64,000 nucleotides of DNA from Marinomonas sp. THO17 (GCF_040436405.1 NZ_AP031575.1:2064501-2128500), one strand, 5' to 3'; counted from the stretch's first letter, positions 9,518 through 19,766 are shown. Notes: generated from the sequence alone by a model not told the origin. Numbers and translations are program-made.

Positions 9518-9543
9518 CTAGCTTTTAAACTAATAGCCTAGAT

Positions 9544-10395
9544 CTATTTAGCAGGCATCTCGTGTTCAAGCAATAATACGCCAGCCCCGGTATTGGAAAT
9601 AGGCGCATGATAATTACGATGCAATTCGGTCACTTTTCCTCTTAGTACGCCACGCATCGCAATCCACATATTGAGCTCAACGGTCTGCGCACCACCAATT
9701 TTAACCAAATCGAGATTAGAGTATGTAGTCAGCTCTTCTGGCGTATCCACAAGCTTATCCATGCACTCAATATCAAACTGTCTGTTCAAGGTACCAGCCG
9801 CCTCACCATCCAATTGATGAGATAAACCACCCGTCCCAAAAATAGCGACTTTCATATCTGAATCAAAAGACTCAATGGCCTTACCAATTGCTTGCCCTAA
9901 AGCATAACAACGCTTAGGTTGTGGCATTGGATGTTGCTCACAATTGATACAAACCGGGATCACTTTTACATGGCCATATTCATTACCTGGCCACATCAAA
10001 CTGAGAGGCACAGTTAAACCGTGATCCACCTTCATTTCTTGGCAAATGGTCATATCAAAACCATCTTCCACTAGGCTGTTGGCAATATGCCAAGACAACT
10101 CAGACTCTCCCGTTACTGGAGGAATGGTCGCGATACCCCAACCCTCATCTGAATTGTGATATTCATCCGCCACGCCAATCGCAAAGGTCGGTTTTTTATC
10201 AATAAAAAACTCTAAACCGTGGTCATTATAAAAAAGCACAATCACATCAGGTTTTTTCTCATTTAGCCATTTACGCACTGGCGGGTAACCATCAAAGAAA
10301 GGCTTCCAATAAGGTGTTTCCTCAGCTTTATTTGCCATTGCATTGGCAATTGCAGGAATATGAGACGTTGTTACTGCACCAATAATATTCGCCAT
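9544..10395 (-). CDS. ligB: Protocatechuate 4,5-dioxygenase, beta (catalytic) subunit
   Basis: Class III extradiol dioxygenase subunit of 283 residues. It holds the Fe(II) site and opens protocatechuate between C4 and C5 to 4-carboxy-2-hydroxymuconate-6-semialdehyde. The expected iron ligands are visible as His12 (TTSHIPA), His59 (YNDHGLEF) and Glu240 (AQTVELNMW). The gene overlaps ligA by one base in a TAATG arrangement and is the last gene of the minus-strand operon. Gallate may also be a substrate, as for other enzymes of this group. The subunit call is firm. Confidence 0.92.
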   Translation of the reverse strand: MANIIGAVTTSHIPAIANAMANKAEETPYWKPFFDGYPPVRKWLNEKKPDVIVLFYNDHGLEFFIDKKPTFAIGVADEYHNSDEGWGIATIPPVTGESELSWHIANSLVEDGFDMTICQEMKVDHGLTVPLSLMWPGNEYGHVKVIPVCINCEQHPMPQPKRCYALGQAIGKAIESFDSDMKVAIFGTGGLSHQLDGEAAGTLNRQFDIECMDKLVDTPEELTTYSNLDLVKIGGAQTVELNMWIAMRGVLRGKVTELHRNYHAPISNTGAGVLLLEHEMPAK

Positions 10396-10754
10396 TATAC
10401 TTCTCCTGAGCCACGTTTTTCCAACATGGCCTTGAACTCATCGACACTCATACCAGTTTGAATGGCGCCAATATCTTGCATGTTAAGTTTTAACAAACCT
10501 GCAAACTTAGCCACATAATAAATGCTACCGCCTTGTTGTAAGAGTCCAATGATGTCTCGCTCATGAATGGCCTTAATCTGTGCTTCCGTTAAACCAAATT
10601 TGGCACAATAAGCATCTGGGTCTTTTTTAAACTCGTCACGGGCCGATTGCTCATTAAACGAGTAACACATTTTGTTCAACCCATAGCCTTTCTTAGCCAT
10701 TTTACCGTCAAACAGATAAGTGCCTGGAATTTCTTGTGTGTCATTTGCTGCCAT
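10395..10754 (-). CDS. ligA: Protocatechuate 4,5-dioxygenase, alpha subunit
   Basis: A small 119-residue helical subunit that covers the active site of LigB. It shows the LigA family pattern (YLFDGKMAKKGYGLNKMC, DPDAYCAKFGLT, ERDIIGLLQQGGSIYYVAKFA). It is translated just ahead of ligB with a one-base overlap, consistent with a fixed subunit ratio. It lies 36 bp after ligI in the operon. A separate LigA subunit, rather than a single fused chain, is typical of protocatechuate enzymes as opposed to many gallate dioxygenases. Confidence 0.92.
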   Translation of the reverse strand: MAANDTQEIPGTYLFDGKMAKKGYGLNKMCYSFNEQSARDEFKKDPDAYCAKFGLTEAQIKAIHERDIIGLLQQGGSIYYVAKFAGLLKLNMQDIGAIQTGMSVDEFKAMLEKRGSGEV

Positions 10755-10790
10755 AGTCAGCCTCTCTTTATTCTGTTACGCTTTTTTAGC

Positions 10791-11666
10791 TCAGTCTTGC
10801 CAATACAAACGCATTGGATTATCCACCAGCAAAGCCTGTTGCAACTCTTTTGTAGGTGCGATCAACGGAATCACATCCACAAGATGACCATCGTCTGGAA
10901 CGTGCGTTTTCATATTAGGATGTGGCCAATCCGTTCCCCACAACACACGCTCAGGAAAGGTTTCAACTAAACGATGAGCAAAAGGTACCACATCACTATA
11001 ATCTGGTGCCTGCAAGGTCAAACGCTCAGGGCAGCTGACCTTACACCATACATTGTCGTTGTCCGCCATGAAATCAATAAAACGTTGAAAGTCAGGATGC
11101 TCCACCCCTTTCTCAACATCAGGACGTCCCATGTGATCGACCACAATTGTGGTATTGAGCGCTTTTAAAAACGGAATCAGATCTTCAAGATCAGGCGCTT
11201 CAAAATACACTACAATGTGCCAACCGAATGAACGAATTTTATCAGCGATGGAAAAGAAGACCTCCCGAGGAGTGCTATCCACTAAACGTTTCACAAAATT
11301 AAAACGTACCCCTCTTACACCCGCTGCGTGCATTTTTTCCAGTTCTTCGTGGGTAATTGTGTCGTCAACAAAAGCAACGCCTCGTGCCAACTCTCCTGCA
11401 GTGTCCAAAGCATCCAGCAAAGCAGAATTATCCGTACTATGACAAGACGCTTGCACAATCACATTGCGCGAGAAACCAAGGTGATCGCGCAGGGCAAACA
11501 ATTGCTCTTTTGACGCATCACAAGGTGTGTATTTACGCTTTGGATGATAAGGAAATTTCTCGGCTGGGCCGAACACGTGACAGTGTGCATCTACTGCCCC
11601 AGCAGGCGCTTTATATTTGGGCTTGCTTGGGTTTGGATGAAATGGAAGATAATCTTTATCCATCAT
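10791..11666 (-). CDS. ligI: 2-pyrone-4,6-dicarboxylate hydrolase
   Basis: An amidohydrolase-superfamily (COG3618) enzyme of 291 residues that hydrolyses the lactone 2-pyrone-4,6-dicarboxylate to 4-carboxy-2-hydroxymuconate/4-oxalomesaconate. The AVDAHCHVFGP motif (His28, His30) opens the barrel. VIVQASCHSTDN, VVDHMGRP and GTDWPHPN follow as in known LigI proteins, which work without a bound metal. It acts directly after LigC and lies upstream of ligA in the operon. Two adjacent ATG codons are possible starts and differ by one residue. Confidence 0.92.
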   Translation of the reverse strand: MMDKDYLPFHPNPSKPKYKAPAGAVDAHCHVFGPAEKFPYHPKRKYTPCDASKEQLFALRDHLGFSRNVIVQASCHSTDNSALLDALDTAGELARGVAFVDDTITHEELEKMHAAGVRGVRFNFVKRLVDSTPREVFFSIADKIRSFGWHIVVYFEAPDLEDLIPFLKALNTTIVVDHMGRPDVEKGVEHPDFQRFIDFMADNDNVWCKVSCPERLTLQAPDYSDVVPFAHRLVETFPERVLWGTDWPHPNMKTHVPDDGHLVDVIPLIAPTKELQQALLVDNPMRLYWQD

Positions 11667-11729
11667 AATTCAGTTGCCTTATTATATTTGTTCAATAACT
11701 TGTCTTGCTCATTTTCAACGCTCGGCCTT

Positions 11730-12809
11730 TTAGGCAGACTTGTTATTAGCGTGAGCAAACACCTGACCATCAAAGAGTTTTCTGGCAGTACGTAGAATCG
11801 CCGCCGTCTCCAACTCCCCTTGGGCGTTCTTATCTAAAATCACAGTCATGGCACCAATCGGATGTTCAACGTCCAAAGACAATTGCTCACCATCAGTGTA
11901 ATGCGCCACTTCATTTGCAGGAGAACCGGGCAAAATCGCTGCTGTGGCTACACTGACGGCACCCAAAACGCCAATCGAAGCATGACAACGGTGAGGAATA
12001 AAGGTTCGAGTTGAAATGGCACCGCCTTGCATTGGCTTACTCACCATGGTCATTTTGGGAACCGACTTATCTTTCACATCGCCCAAATTCATGCGCGGCC
12101 CCAGCTGCAAACGAATGGATTCCAACTTAGCTCTTAATTCCTCGTTGGCTTCCAGTTCTTCTCTGGATTCCGTACCTTTAATCCCCATATCGGCGGCCTT
12201 TAACACCACCACGGGCATACCATTATCGATACAAGTCACTGATACGCCATCGACTTCATCGACCACATTACCGGTCGGCAATAAAGCCCCACAAGTAGAG
12301 CCTGCAGTATCTTGAAAAACAATAGGCACTGGCGCGGAATAACCGGGAACCCCATCGATACGAGCATCTCCTTGGTACTCTACTTGCCCCGCTCTTACTT
12401 GGACACGAGCGACTGCCACCTGTTGCGTATTTTCCATGAAAATACGTACCGAAGTCTCACCCTCTTGGGCGTTAACTAAGCCACGTTCAATGGCAAAAGG
12501 CCCGACACCAGCCAAAATATTGCCGCAATTTTGTGCATCAGTCACCACAGCTTGATCGACAAAAACCTGCAGAAACAAGTATTCCACGTCCACATCATCA
12601 CGCTGAGCTTTTTTCACAATCGCAACTTTGGACGCCAGAGGATCAGCACCGCCAATACCATCAATTTGTCTGTCGTCAGGAGAGCCCATCAAACGTAACA
12701 ATAGGGCATCTCGCTCCGCCACATTATTCGGTAGGTCATCAGCAAGGAAATAGGCTCCTTTGGAAGTGCCACCCCGCATCCACATGCAAGCAATGCCTTG
12801 GTTAGACAT
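11730..12809 (-). CDS. ligU: 4-oxalomesaconate tautomerase, PrpF family
   Basis: A 359-residue PrpF-fold isomerase. The amino terminus has the family motif [10 protein letters not shown] (residues 12-21), and [21 protein letters not shown] follows. It equilibrates the tautomers of 4-oxalomesaconate so that the hydratase can act; the isofunctional gene is called galD in Pseudomonas gallate clusters. The gene overlaps the end of ligK by 8 bp and lies 63 bp before ligI, as expected for an operon. The protein alone could be taken for a methylaconitate isomerase, but the context decides for the protocatechuate pathway. Confidence 0.88.
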   Translation of the reverse strand: MSNQGIACMWMRGGTSKGAYFLADDLPNNVAERDALLLRLMGSPDDRQIDGIGGADPLASKVAIVKKAQRDDVDVEYLFLQVFVDQAVVTDAQNCGNILAGVGPFAIERGLVNAQEGETSVRIFMENTQQVAVARVQVRAGQVEYQGDARIDGVPGYSAPVPIVFQDTAGSTCGALLPTGNVVDEVDGVSVTCIDNGMPVVVLKAADMGIKGTESREELEANEELRAKLESIRLQLGPRMNLGDVKDKSVPKMTMVSKPMQGGAISTRTFIPHRCHASIGVLGAVSVATAAILPGSPANEVAHYTDGEQLSLDVEHPIGAMTVILDKNAQGELETAAILRTARKLFDGQVFAHANNKSA

Positions 12810-13479
12810 ACTTCAACCCTTTCTCTTTTAAACGTGGGCGCATGTTGTAAATGTCTAAGCCCAGTTCACCATTGGCCATGCGTACTCGTTTGGCTTCTTC
12901 ATTGGCCATTCGAGCGCGCGCCAGCTCCAAGACTTCTGCTGCTTTTTCACGACGAACCACTACAACACCATCGTCATCCGCGACAATCACGTCTCCTGCA
13001 TGCACGGTTTCATCCGCGCAAACAATCGACACGTTTACTGAACCTAGCGTTTCTTTAATGGTGCCCTCAGAGAAAATGGCTTTTGACCAAACTGGAAAGT
13101 CCATTTGACGTAAATCACGAGTATCACGTACACCACCATCAATCACCAAGCCAACTACACCACGAGCTTGTGCCGAGGTGGCTAAGAGATCACCAAAAAA
13201 ACCATGATTAGAAGGCGATGTTGGTGCAAACACCATAACATCACCCGCCTGACATTGCTCTATGGCCACATGCATCATCCAGTTATCACCCGCTGCACCA
13301 GAAATGGTAATGGCAGAACCGGCAATGGTTTTATCCATTTGAATCGGACGCATATAGTGCGCTAACAGACCAACTCGACCTTGTGACTCATGAATGGTCG
13401 CAACACCACATTCCGCCAAGCCATCAATCACAGCTTGATCGGCACGCTCGATATGTTGAACTACGATATTTTCTCGCAT
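12802..13479 (-). CDS. ligK: 4-carboxy-4-hydroxy-2-oxoadipate aldolase
   Basis: A class II, divalent-metal aldolase of the RraA-like fold, 225 residues. It splits 4-carboxy-4-hydroxy-2-oxoadipate into pyruvate and oxaloacetate, the last step of the pathway, and often also decarboxylates oxaloacetate. Visible are [10 protein letters not shown], the metal/substrate loop [14 protein letters not shown] and [15 protein letters not shown]. It is equivalent to galC in Pseudomonas. It overlaps ligU by 8 bp and starts 10 bp after ligJ. Confidence 0.92.
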   Translation of the reverse strand: MRENIVVQHIERADQAVIDGLAECGVATIHESQGRVGLLAHYMRPIQMDKTIAGSAITISGAAGDNWMMHVAIEQCQAGDVMVFAPTSPSNHGFFGDLLATSAQARGVVGLVIDGGVRDTRDLRQMDFPVWSKAIFSEGTIKETLGSVNVSIVCADETVHAGDVIVADDDGVVVVRREKAAEVLELARARMANEEAKRVRMANGELGLDIYNMRPRLKEKGLKYV

Positions 13480-13489
13480 GGTTAACCCC

Positions 13490-14497
13490 TTATGCTTTCA
13501 GACGGCTGAACACGCGTCGCGCATTGCCTTCGAAAATTTCTTGTTTTTGAGCTGGGCTCAGGGCCGTATTGTTATCAATATAGCGCTTAGTATCATCAAA
13601 ATAATGGCCAGTTTCTGGATCGATACCACGAACAGCACCAATCATCTCAGAAGCAAATAAGATGTTCTTAGTTGGAATAATATCCAGCAGTAAATCAATA
13701 CCACGCTGATGATAAACACAAGTGTCAAAGTAAATGTTATTCAACACACGCTCGGCCAAATCAAACCCTTTATCCTGAGCTAAACCACGGAAACGTCCCC
13801 AGTGATAAGGCACAGCACCACCACCGTGAGGAATAATGATCTTCAGGTCAGGAAAGTCTTTGAATACATCCGACATCATCAATTGTTGGAAACCCGTCGT
13901 ATCTGCACCCAAGTAATGTGATCCTGTGGTGTGGAAACAATCATTACATGCCGCAGAAACATGTACCATTGCGGGAATGTCGTACTCGCACATTTTTTCA
14001 TAGATAGGATAGAAAGAACGATCCGCAAGGGACGCATCTTGCCAATGACCACCACTTGGATCAGGGTTTAGGTTAATACCAATAAATCCCATTTCTTCTA
14101 CTGTACGGATAATTTCAGGAACCGACTTAGCTGGGTCCACACCTGGGGATTGTGGAAGCTGTGCAACTGGCGCAAAGTTATTCGGAAATAGATCGCAAAC
14201 ACGACGAATCAAGTCGTTTTGGTGTTCTGTCCAATATTGGCTAGTGTATTCATTGCCAATGTGATGTCCCATCCAGCTGGCACGCGGCGAAAAGATCGTC
14301 AGATCAGTACCGCGTTCTTGTTGAAGTCGTAACTGGTTGTTGATGATGCTCTCACGAATTTCATCATCTGAGACGACAACCTTGCCTTTTTCGCCAACAA
14401 AGGAGGGGTCTTTGGCAACTTGTTGCTTTTGTCTGTCGCGGTATTCGCCAACACCGGGTGGTGTTGTCGTGTAGTGACCATGGCAATCTATAATCAT
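13490..14497 (-). CDS. ligJ: 4-oxalomesaconate hydratase (amidohydrolase type)
   Basis: A COG2159 amidohydrolase-fold hydratase of 335 residues that adds water to 4-oxalomesaconate to give 4-carboxy-4-hydroxy-2-oxoadipate. The metal-binding CHGHYTT motif lies at residues 5-11 (His6, His8). [27 protein letters not shown] and [15 protein letters not shown] match LigJ. I chose the start at 14497 because the protein then begins right at the first barrel strand, as in the family, and AGAGAG lies ahead. It is the first gene of the ligJ-K-U-I-A-B operon. A second, unrelated hydratase candidate (GalB-like) lies at 56619-57350. Confidence 0.9.
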   Translation of the reverse strand: MIIDCHGHYTTTPPGVGEYRDRQKQQVAKDPSFVGEKGKVVVSDDEIRESIINNQLRLQQERGTDLTIFSPRASWMGHHIGNEYTSQYWTEHQNDLIRRVCDLFPNNFAPVAQLPQSPGVDPAKSVPEIIRTVEEMGFIGINLNPDPSGGHWQDASLADRSFYPIYEKMCEYDIPAMVHVSAACNDCFHTTGSHYLGADTTGFQQLMMSDVFKDFPDLKIIIPHGGGAVPYHWGRFRGLAQDKGFDLAERVLNNIYFDTCVYHQRGIDLLLDIIPTKNILFASEMIGAVRGIDPETGHYFDDTKRYIDNNTALSPAQKQEIFEGNARRVFSRLKA

Positions 14498-14599
14498 GTT
14501 ACAACTCTCTATTCTTATTAACAGTAACAAATGAGATGCGTTACACGCCTCTCTGATTTCATTTTTATGATAGAAAGTATTGGTTTACGAAGGGATTTT

Positions 14600-14617
14600 G
14601 GCTATTTCAATTTAGCC
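14600..14617. promoter_or_regulatory. Candidate LysR-type operator before ligJ
   Basis: GGCTA (14600-14604) and TAGCC (14613-14617) form a short dyad with an 8-base AT-rich centre, 103 bp ahead of the ligJ start. LysR activators of aromatic operons bind dyads at about this distance. No second copy was confirmed near ligC, so the link to the tandem-HTH regulator is weak. Confidence 0.35.
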
Positions 14618-14670
14618 GAAAGGGTATTACATTTTGAGATAGTCAGTTGTTAGTGAGAATATTCAAGTAT

Positions 14671-14696
14671 AAAAAAAGCCGCTTGTCGCGGCTTTT
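14671..14696 (-). terminator. Terminator after the peroxiredoxin gene
   Basis: On the minus strand AAAAGCCGC pairs with GCGGCTTTT around a 5-base loop and is followed by a T-run. It ends the peroxiredoxin transcript and separates it from the lig operon promoter. Confidence 0.85.
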
Positions 14697-14713
14697 CTAG
14701 AAGAGCTAAATCC

Positions 14714-15196
14714 TTACTGTATCTGACTTAGCACGTATTCTGCAGAACTGACTTTGTATTCACCTGGCTCGTCTAGCCATAACTCTTGTACTATACCATT
14801 GCGAACTAGCATGGCGTATCGACGACTGCGGATACCCATTTTGGCCGCCGAAATATCCAGTTCTAAGCCCATAGAACAAGTGAACTCAGCCAAACCATCT
14901 GCCGCCATCACTATATTCTCAGCATTATTCGCTTGTCCCCAAGCATGCATAACGAACACATCATTCACAGACAAGCAGACCACTTCGTCGATGCCTTTTT
15001 CTTTTAACGCATCATAATGAACAACAAAACCCGGTAGGTGGCTGGCGCTGCAAGTCGGGGTAAAAGCCCCTGGTAAAGCAAACATAAGAACCGTTTTATC
15101 TGTAAAGAATTCGGTTACATCGATGGTCTCAGGACCTTCTTCTCCCATCACCTGAAATGTGCCATAGGGCAACATATCTCCAACAAGAATCGACAT
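14714..15196 (-). CDS. Peroxiredoxin, Prx5 family
   Basis: A 160-residue thiol peroxidase that reduces hydrogen peroxide and organic hydroperoxides. The peroxidatic Cys49 sits in GAFTPTCSASHLPGF, the classic Prx5 motif, and VNDVFVMHAWGQ follows. The start at 15196 gives the standard family amino terminus and has GGAG upstream; a longer frame upstream is unlikely. No fused glutaredoxin domain is present. It lies 61 bp after a chemoreceptor gene on the same strand. A protective role near oxygenase metabolism is possible but not shown. Confidence 0.9.
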   Translation of the reverse strand: MSILVGDMLPYGTFQVMGEEGPETIDVTEFFTDKTVLMFALPGAFTPTCSASHLPGFVVHYDALKEKGIDEVVCLSVNDVFVMHAWGQANNAENIVMAADGLAEFTCSMGLELDISAAKMGIRSRRYAMLVRNGIVQELWLDEPGEYKVSSAEYVLSQIQ

Positions 15197-15257
15197 TCTA
15201 TTTATCTCCAGTGGGTTAGGTTGCGCTATAGTAACGCAACCTTTCCACAAAACACCA

Positions 15258-17234
15258 TCACACAATTTTAAATTGACTGAGCAATTCTTTTTGCCGTGTC
15301 GCTAATGAGGCCAAACCTTCACTGTCACGAGCGCTAGTTTCAGCGCCTTGTGAAGCTTCTTCCGACATACTGGAAATCTCAATGACATTATCACTGATTT
15401 CATGTGCAACAGCTGATTGCTGTTCCGCCGCTGTAGCAATTTGCGTACTCAGGTCACGAATTTCTGCCATATTATTTTGCAGTTCCGACAAAGAAGAACC
15501 CACAGAACGAGATTCTTCCACACTGGACGTCGCATTTTCTCGACTTTCTTCCATGCTACTAACGGCCTTTTTAACACCTTGCTGTAATTGGCCAATCACA
15601 TGTTGAATTTCTTCCGTAGAGTTTTGAGTTCGGGTTGCCAGTGTTCGAACTTCGTCAGCTACCACAGCAAACCCTCGTCCCTGCTCACCCGCTCGTGCTG
15701 CTTCAATTGCTGCGTTCAATGCCAACAAATTGGTCTGCTCAGCAATGTCTTGTATTACATCCAAAATATTGTCGATATTTTTCGAGTATTCATTTAACTG
15801 ATTCACTACACCAGTAGAGTCTTCAATCTGAGCTAAAAGCTGCTCAATCTTGAGAATGTTTGCATCCATCTGTGAACGATTCTGTCCTGCCCTTTGATCA
15901 ACGGATTGAATCTGGCGCAAGATGAATTCAGAGCTCTTCGCCACTTGCTCTACGGTAGATGCCATCTCCGACATGGAAGAAGCGACTTCAGTCGTACGCT
16001 CATTTTGCGCTCCCATTAAACGCTTAGACTCACCTGCTATGCGAACATTTCTACTTGCCGATTCTGCTACCTCTGACGATGACTGATCAATTTCTGTCAT
16101 GACTTTTTGTAGCCTTTCTACTAAGCCATTTACCCATAAAGATAAGTCACCAAACTCATCTTTGGTTTTTACTTGGCTACGTTGTGTGAAATCGCCTTCG
16201 GAAATTAAGCCCAATACTCGCATTACCTCTTTCAATGGCGAACGTATACTTCGACTGACCCATAAGGCCACCAATACAGCAATAACGATAGAGATAACAA
16301 AGACAATCACGATAATCATACGAGAAACATTGGCCGTACTATTGGCCTCTTGTTTCGCTGCCGCCGCCATCGCTGCCGTTTCATCAAGCAAGACAGCGAC
16401 CGTTTCTTCTACGACCTTCATACCATCAGATAATTGCTTAGCCAGCTGCTCAGATTCCTGGGTCAGAAGGGTATTTTCGTAATATTTATTGATGACCCCA
16501 TCTTCCGATTGCACACTGGCTTCAATTTCATCCAATAAACCATTGATATTATCGTCATTTAAGTAAGATTGTTTTTCACGCAGACTGGATAGAACTTTAT
16601 TCATGTCTTCACGTAACCCTTGCATACTAGAGAGGTCATGCAAATCAAAATAATCGTTTATGGACACTTGTAAGCTTTGCGCCTGACTGACCATGTAAGA
16701 AGCGGCAAATTTGATTTCAGAAGTTTCACCATCTTCCTGTAAAAATGCCAAATCTTCAGTAGTAAAATTGACAGCGTCTTTTAAATCGAGTTTTTCATCA
16801 GGAATAGCGGCTTGCAGATCTAACATGCGCTTGTGATTCGAAAAGGCCGTCTCTGTGTTCTTCAAGAAAGTATTTACTTGTAAGGTAATGGTGTCTAGGG
16901 CTTCTTGCATAACAGGTGAACCATCAAGTTCTGCTGTCAAATCCATCATCACTTGCTGATAATCGGCTTGCAAGGTTTCAAAACGCTGCGACAAAAGAGT
17001 TAGCGCATCAGGGGATTTACTGAGCAAATACTGCAAAACCGTTGCATTGGATAACGCCAAGTCATCCTTCAGTCTATTACTATTATTAGTGATACTAGCA
17101 ACTTTACCTGTCACCACATTTAATCTGTCTTCCACTTTGTTGGTGCCAACAAAACCTGACGTGGCTATCATCAATAAGAGTAACAACAACACACCAAATC
17201 CAAGTAAAATTCTTTGTATCACGGATAACGACAT
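15258..17234 (-). CDS. Methyl-accepting chemotaxis protein, membrane type
   Basis: A 658-residue chemoreceptor. One transmembrane segment at residues 7-29 and a second at about 311-334 enclose a periplasmic domain of about 280 residues that is all helical and of the four-helix type. HAMP (about 336-390) and the cytoplasmic signalling domain follow, with the conserved tip [19 protein letters not shown]. The ligand is unknown. The large periplasmic region resembles HBM-type sensors that bind organic acids, but this is only a length-based guess. Its closeness to the lig genes makes aromatic or TCA-type acids reasonable candidates. Confidence 0.9.
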   Translation of the reverse strand: MSLSVIQRILLGFGVLLLLLLMIATSGFVGTNKVEDRLNVVTGKVASITNNSNRLKDDLALSNATVLQYLLSKSPDALTLLSQRFETLQADYQQVMMDLTAELDGSPVMQEALDTITLQVNTFLKNTETAFSNHKRMLDLQAAIPDEKLDLKDAVNFTTEDLAFLQEDGETSEIKFAASYMVSQAQSLQVSINDYFDLHDLSSMQGLREDMNKVLSSLREKQSYLNDDNINGLLDEIEASVQSEDGVINKYYENTLLTQESEQLAKQLSDGMKVVEETVAVLLDETAAMAAAAKQEANSTANVSRMIIVIVFVISIVIAVLVALWVSRSIRSPLKEVMRVLGLISEGDFTQRSQVKTKDEFGDLSLWVNGLVERLQKVMTEIDQSSSEVAESASRNVRIAGESKRLMGAQNERTTEVASSMSEMASTVEQVAKSSEFILRQIQSVDQRAGQNRSQMDANILKIEQLLAQIEDSTGVVNQLNEYSKNIDNILDVIQDIAEQTNLLALNAAIEAARAGEQGRGFAVVADEVRTLATRTQNSTEEIQHVIGQLQQGVKKAVSSMEESRENATSSVEESRSVGSSLSELQNNMAEIRDLSTQIATAAEQQSAVAHEISDNVIEISSMSEEASQGAETSARDSEGLASLATRQKELLSQFKIV

Positions 17235-17422
17235 AATTGTCCTCTAAATCATCTTTACTAATGACATTTTTTCGAATTCGAAAAAAAATTTGACCGAACA
17301 CTCAAAATCATACCACTATCTTTACTGACTTTAATAACCTACACATAACAATTAACGACGTTTTTGGAACATTTAGTTGAATTATTGTCTCTAATTTCCT
17401 TCATCTTAATGATCTGTTAGAT

Positions 17423-17693
17423 TTAAGGAAGGTACGAACAAGTCCACTGACTTCAGCGTGTGGATAACTCTCTTTTATTCGAGGCAAGCTTCGCCGTCCA
17501 ATATAAGTATATTGGCAAGAAGCTTAACAAAGAATAAAGAGAGCTTAGAACACGCCCTTCGGGTCTTTCAGAGAAACGCCCTCTCTGTGTTAAGAGTGAT
17601 TGAAAGGTATTAACATTCCTGCTCACTCTTGCCTTGATAGGCCGCTTCTCTGATAAGACTGATGTTCAGAAGACTTATTCGCACCTTCCTTAA
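17423..17693. repeat. 271-bp palindromic, MITE-like or structured-RNA element
   Basis: Terminal inverted repeats of 22 bp with two mismatches bound this gene-free stretch (TTAAGGAAGGTACGAA at 17423 and TTCGCACCTTCCTTAA at 17678). Inside are several nested stems: GCGTGT/ACACGC, CTCTCTTTTATTC/GAATAAAGAGAG, AAGCTTC/GAAGCTT and CCAATATA/TATATTGG form one long hairpin, and CAGAGA/TCTCTG and AAGAGTGA/TCACTCTT form two more. No ORF and no clear target-site duplication are seen. It could be a miniature transposable element or a structured RNA. Confidence 0.6.
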
Positions 17694-17729
17694 CTTCTTT
17701 TAATCATAGCCAATAAATTACTTGCCATT

Positions 17730-19148
17730 ATGGATCTTCCTCTTTACGAAAAGATTGCTAACCAAATAGAGCAACAAATCCTCGAAGGGATTTTTTTGCC
17801 TGGCGTCAAAATTCCATCGGTTCGTAAATCCAGTAAACAACTTGAAGTCAGTGTCGCCACCGTTTTACAAGCATATAGCTTGTTGGAAGATCGCGGAGTC
17901 ATTAAAGCGCGCCCACAAAAGGGTTACTTTGTCCAAGAAACCAGCCTACAACCCGATCAAGCTTCGGCTACGCCTCTGCAGCAGACTGAAGAATCCATAC
18001 AGGCTTTATTAAATAAGTTATTGCATGTCTCTCAGGATGAAAACATCATCCAATTCGGTGCAGCCATTCCAAAAAGCCATTTCCTCCCCATACGACAGCT
18101 ACAAAGATCTGTTGGCCGTTTAATGCGCCTCGAACCGGAAATCTGTGCTGCTTATGAATTCACACCAGGATCATTAAGTCTGCGCAGACAAATTGCCATT
18201 CGTATGCTCGACTGTGGCTGCCAGTTGCAACCTAGCGACATCACCATCACTCTGGGCTGTCAAAATGCCTTAATGTTAGCCTTGCAAGCAGTCACCCAAG
18301 CAGGTGACACCATCGCCATTGAAAGCCCTGCTTACCACGGCGTACTTCAAGCCATAGAAGTCCTTAGGCTCAATGCCATAGAAATTCCGTGCCATGAACT
18401 TAGTGGCATAGATTTGGACAAATTGGCAGAAACTCAGAAGCAATATGACATCAAAGCTTGCGTGGTCACACCGAACAACCAAAACCCAACGGGTGCAACC
18501 CTGAACCAACAAGCCCGAAGAACATTGATTAATTTGTCGGAAAAGCAGGATTTCATCATCATCGAAGACGATGTATATGGGGAACTCAGTTATCGAGACA
18601 AACGAGAACGTGCTCTCAAAGCTGATGATATTTATAAACGTGTCATTTATACCAGTTCGTTTTCGAAAAGCATCGCACCTGGTTTTCGTATTGGTTGGGT
18701 CGTAGGAGGACGCTTCCAAGCTCAAATAGAGCACTTAGCCTATGTGCAATCCTTAGCCATCCCCACCTTAACACAAACAGCGATTGCTAATTTCTTGGAA
18801 AATGGCGCCTATGATCGCCACTTACGCAAAACCCGAGCAACCTATCAAGAGAACTTAACACGCTGCCAGACTCTCATTGCCGAACATTTTCCCAAAGGAA
18901 CCTGCACCTCTGCTCCGAAAGGAGGTTTCTTATTGTGGGTCACACTGCCCAAACAAATTGACAGCATGCAATTACACACCCAAGCCTTAGCAAAGAATAT
19001 TGGTATCTTACCCGGCTTGGCTTTTAGTCTAAGCGGTCAATACATGCATCATTTTCGCTTAAATTACGCGCTAAATTGGGACTACAAAACAGATACGGCC
19101 CTAAAAGAGTTAGGCTTTTTATGCCAGCAAATTATGACGCAAAACTAG
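17730..19148 (+). CDS. MocR-type GntR/aminotransferase regulator
   Basis: A 472-residue chimera. A GntR winged-helix domain (about 1-75, PLYEKIANQIEQQI, KIPSVRKSSKQLEVS) is joined to a fold-type I aminotransferase domain (about 115-470). The PLP site is visible: CVVTPNNQNPTGA, IIEDDVYGEL and the Schiff-base lysine in SSFSKSIAPGFRIGW. MocR proteins usually act as regulators and not as enzymes, for PLP, taurine, GABA or amino-acid genes. The palindromic element lies directly upstream, so its effect on expression is worth noting. No obvious partner operon lies divergently, and the target is unknown. Confidence 0.9.
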   Translation: MDLPLYEKIANQIEQQILEGIFLPGVKIPSVRKSSKQLEVSVATVLQAYSLLEDRGVIKARPQKGYFVQETSLQPDQASATPLQQTEESIQALLNKLLHVSQDENIIQFGAAIPKSHFLPIRQLQRSVGRLMRLEPEICAAYEFTPGSLSLRRQIAIRMLDCGCQLQPSDITITLGCQNALMLALQAVTQAGDTIAIESPAYHGVLQAIEVLRLNAIEIPCHELSGIDLDKLAETQKQYDIKACVVTPNNQNPTGATLNQQARRTLINLSEKQDFIIIEDDVYGELSYRDKRERALKADDIYKRVIYTSSFSKSIAPGFRIGWVVGGRFQAQIEHLAYVQSLAIPTLTQTAIANFLENGAYDRHLRKTRATYQENLTRCQTLIAEHFPKGTCTSAPKGGFLLWVTLPKQIDSMQLHTQALAKNIGILPGLAFSLSGQYMHHFRLNYALNWDYKTDTALKELGFLCQQIMTQN

Positions 19149-19355
19149 GTTCATATTCGCAAATAAATAGGGTAGGATCGAAAATGAGCAATTAGTTAAT
19201 CTGTATATAAGTAGAAGTTATGATTATAGATATACGCATGTTTAAATCCATCTGTACAGGCCGGACAAAAAGCGTACAATTCGCATTCTTTTTAAATACT
19301 CAGCCATTATGGCCGTTAACTTGAATATCTGAATGAAAAACTGGCTTTTTTTGTG

Positions 19356-19766
19356 ATGGAATTTGTAGCACATCCGAGAGAACTTCCTTTAGACATTACC
19401 CTAATTGAAGATCAGCCTTTTCCAGCGGTTTGCGAAAATCGCGATGGTTTTGTCGGTATCACTTACTTGAGTCATAACCCATTTGCAAATGGTTGCTCAG
19501 TACAAATAACACTTGAAGAGATTGACCCGAACTTTTGTGTGTCAGGACGCATTGCGTCATGCGACAAAGAAGGTGAAGAATATCTTATCGCCATAGAATT
19601 CCCCACTAAAGAAGAATGCTATTGCGTACGTATGATAGAACAACTTTCGCAGATTGAGCATTATCGACGTCAAGCTAAAAATCAAGGACGACGCTTAAAC
19701 TATAATGAAGCCGCTGCCGAATGGATTCAGAAATTTGCCGCTAGCTTCCCTGCATTTACCGTCTAA
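19356..19766 (+). CDS. PilZ-like domain protein
   Basis: A 136-residue soluble protein. The central part (HPRELPLDITL, GFVGITYLSHNPFANGCSVQITL, EYLIAIEF) has the strand pattern of a PilZ c-di-GMP-binding domain, but the RxxxR and (D/N)xSxxG motifs are degenerate, so nucleotide binding is doubtful. A conserved-looking tail (IEHYRRQ, GRRLNYNEAAAEWIQKFAASFP) follows, as in small PilZ proteins of Pseudomonas-like bacteria. I use the ATG at 19356 directly after an in-frame GTG. No good ribosome-binding site is seen. Confidence 0.6.
   Translation: MEFVAHPRELPLDITLIEDQPFPAVCENRDGFVGITYLSHNPFANGCSVQITLEEIDPNFCVSGRIASCDKEGEEYLIAIEFPTKEECYCVRMIEQLSQIEHYRRQAKNQGRRLNYNEAAAEWIQKFAASFPAFTV

Noticed and set aside
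17415..17700. GTTAGAT ahead of the palindromic element, suggesting an integron attC site
   Set aside because: attC needs RYYYAAC at the 5' side and GTTRRRY at the 3' side; here the GTT motif is at the wrong end and no partner is present. No integrase or cassette genes are nearby.
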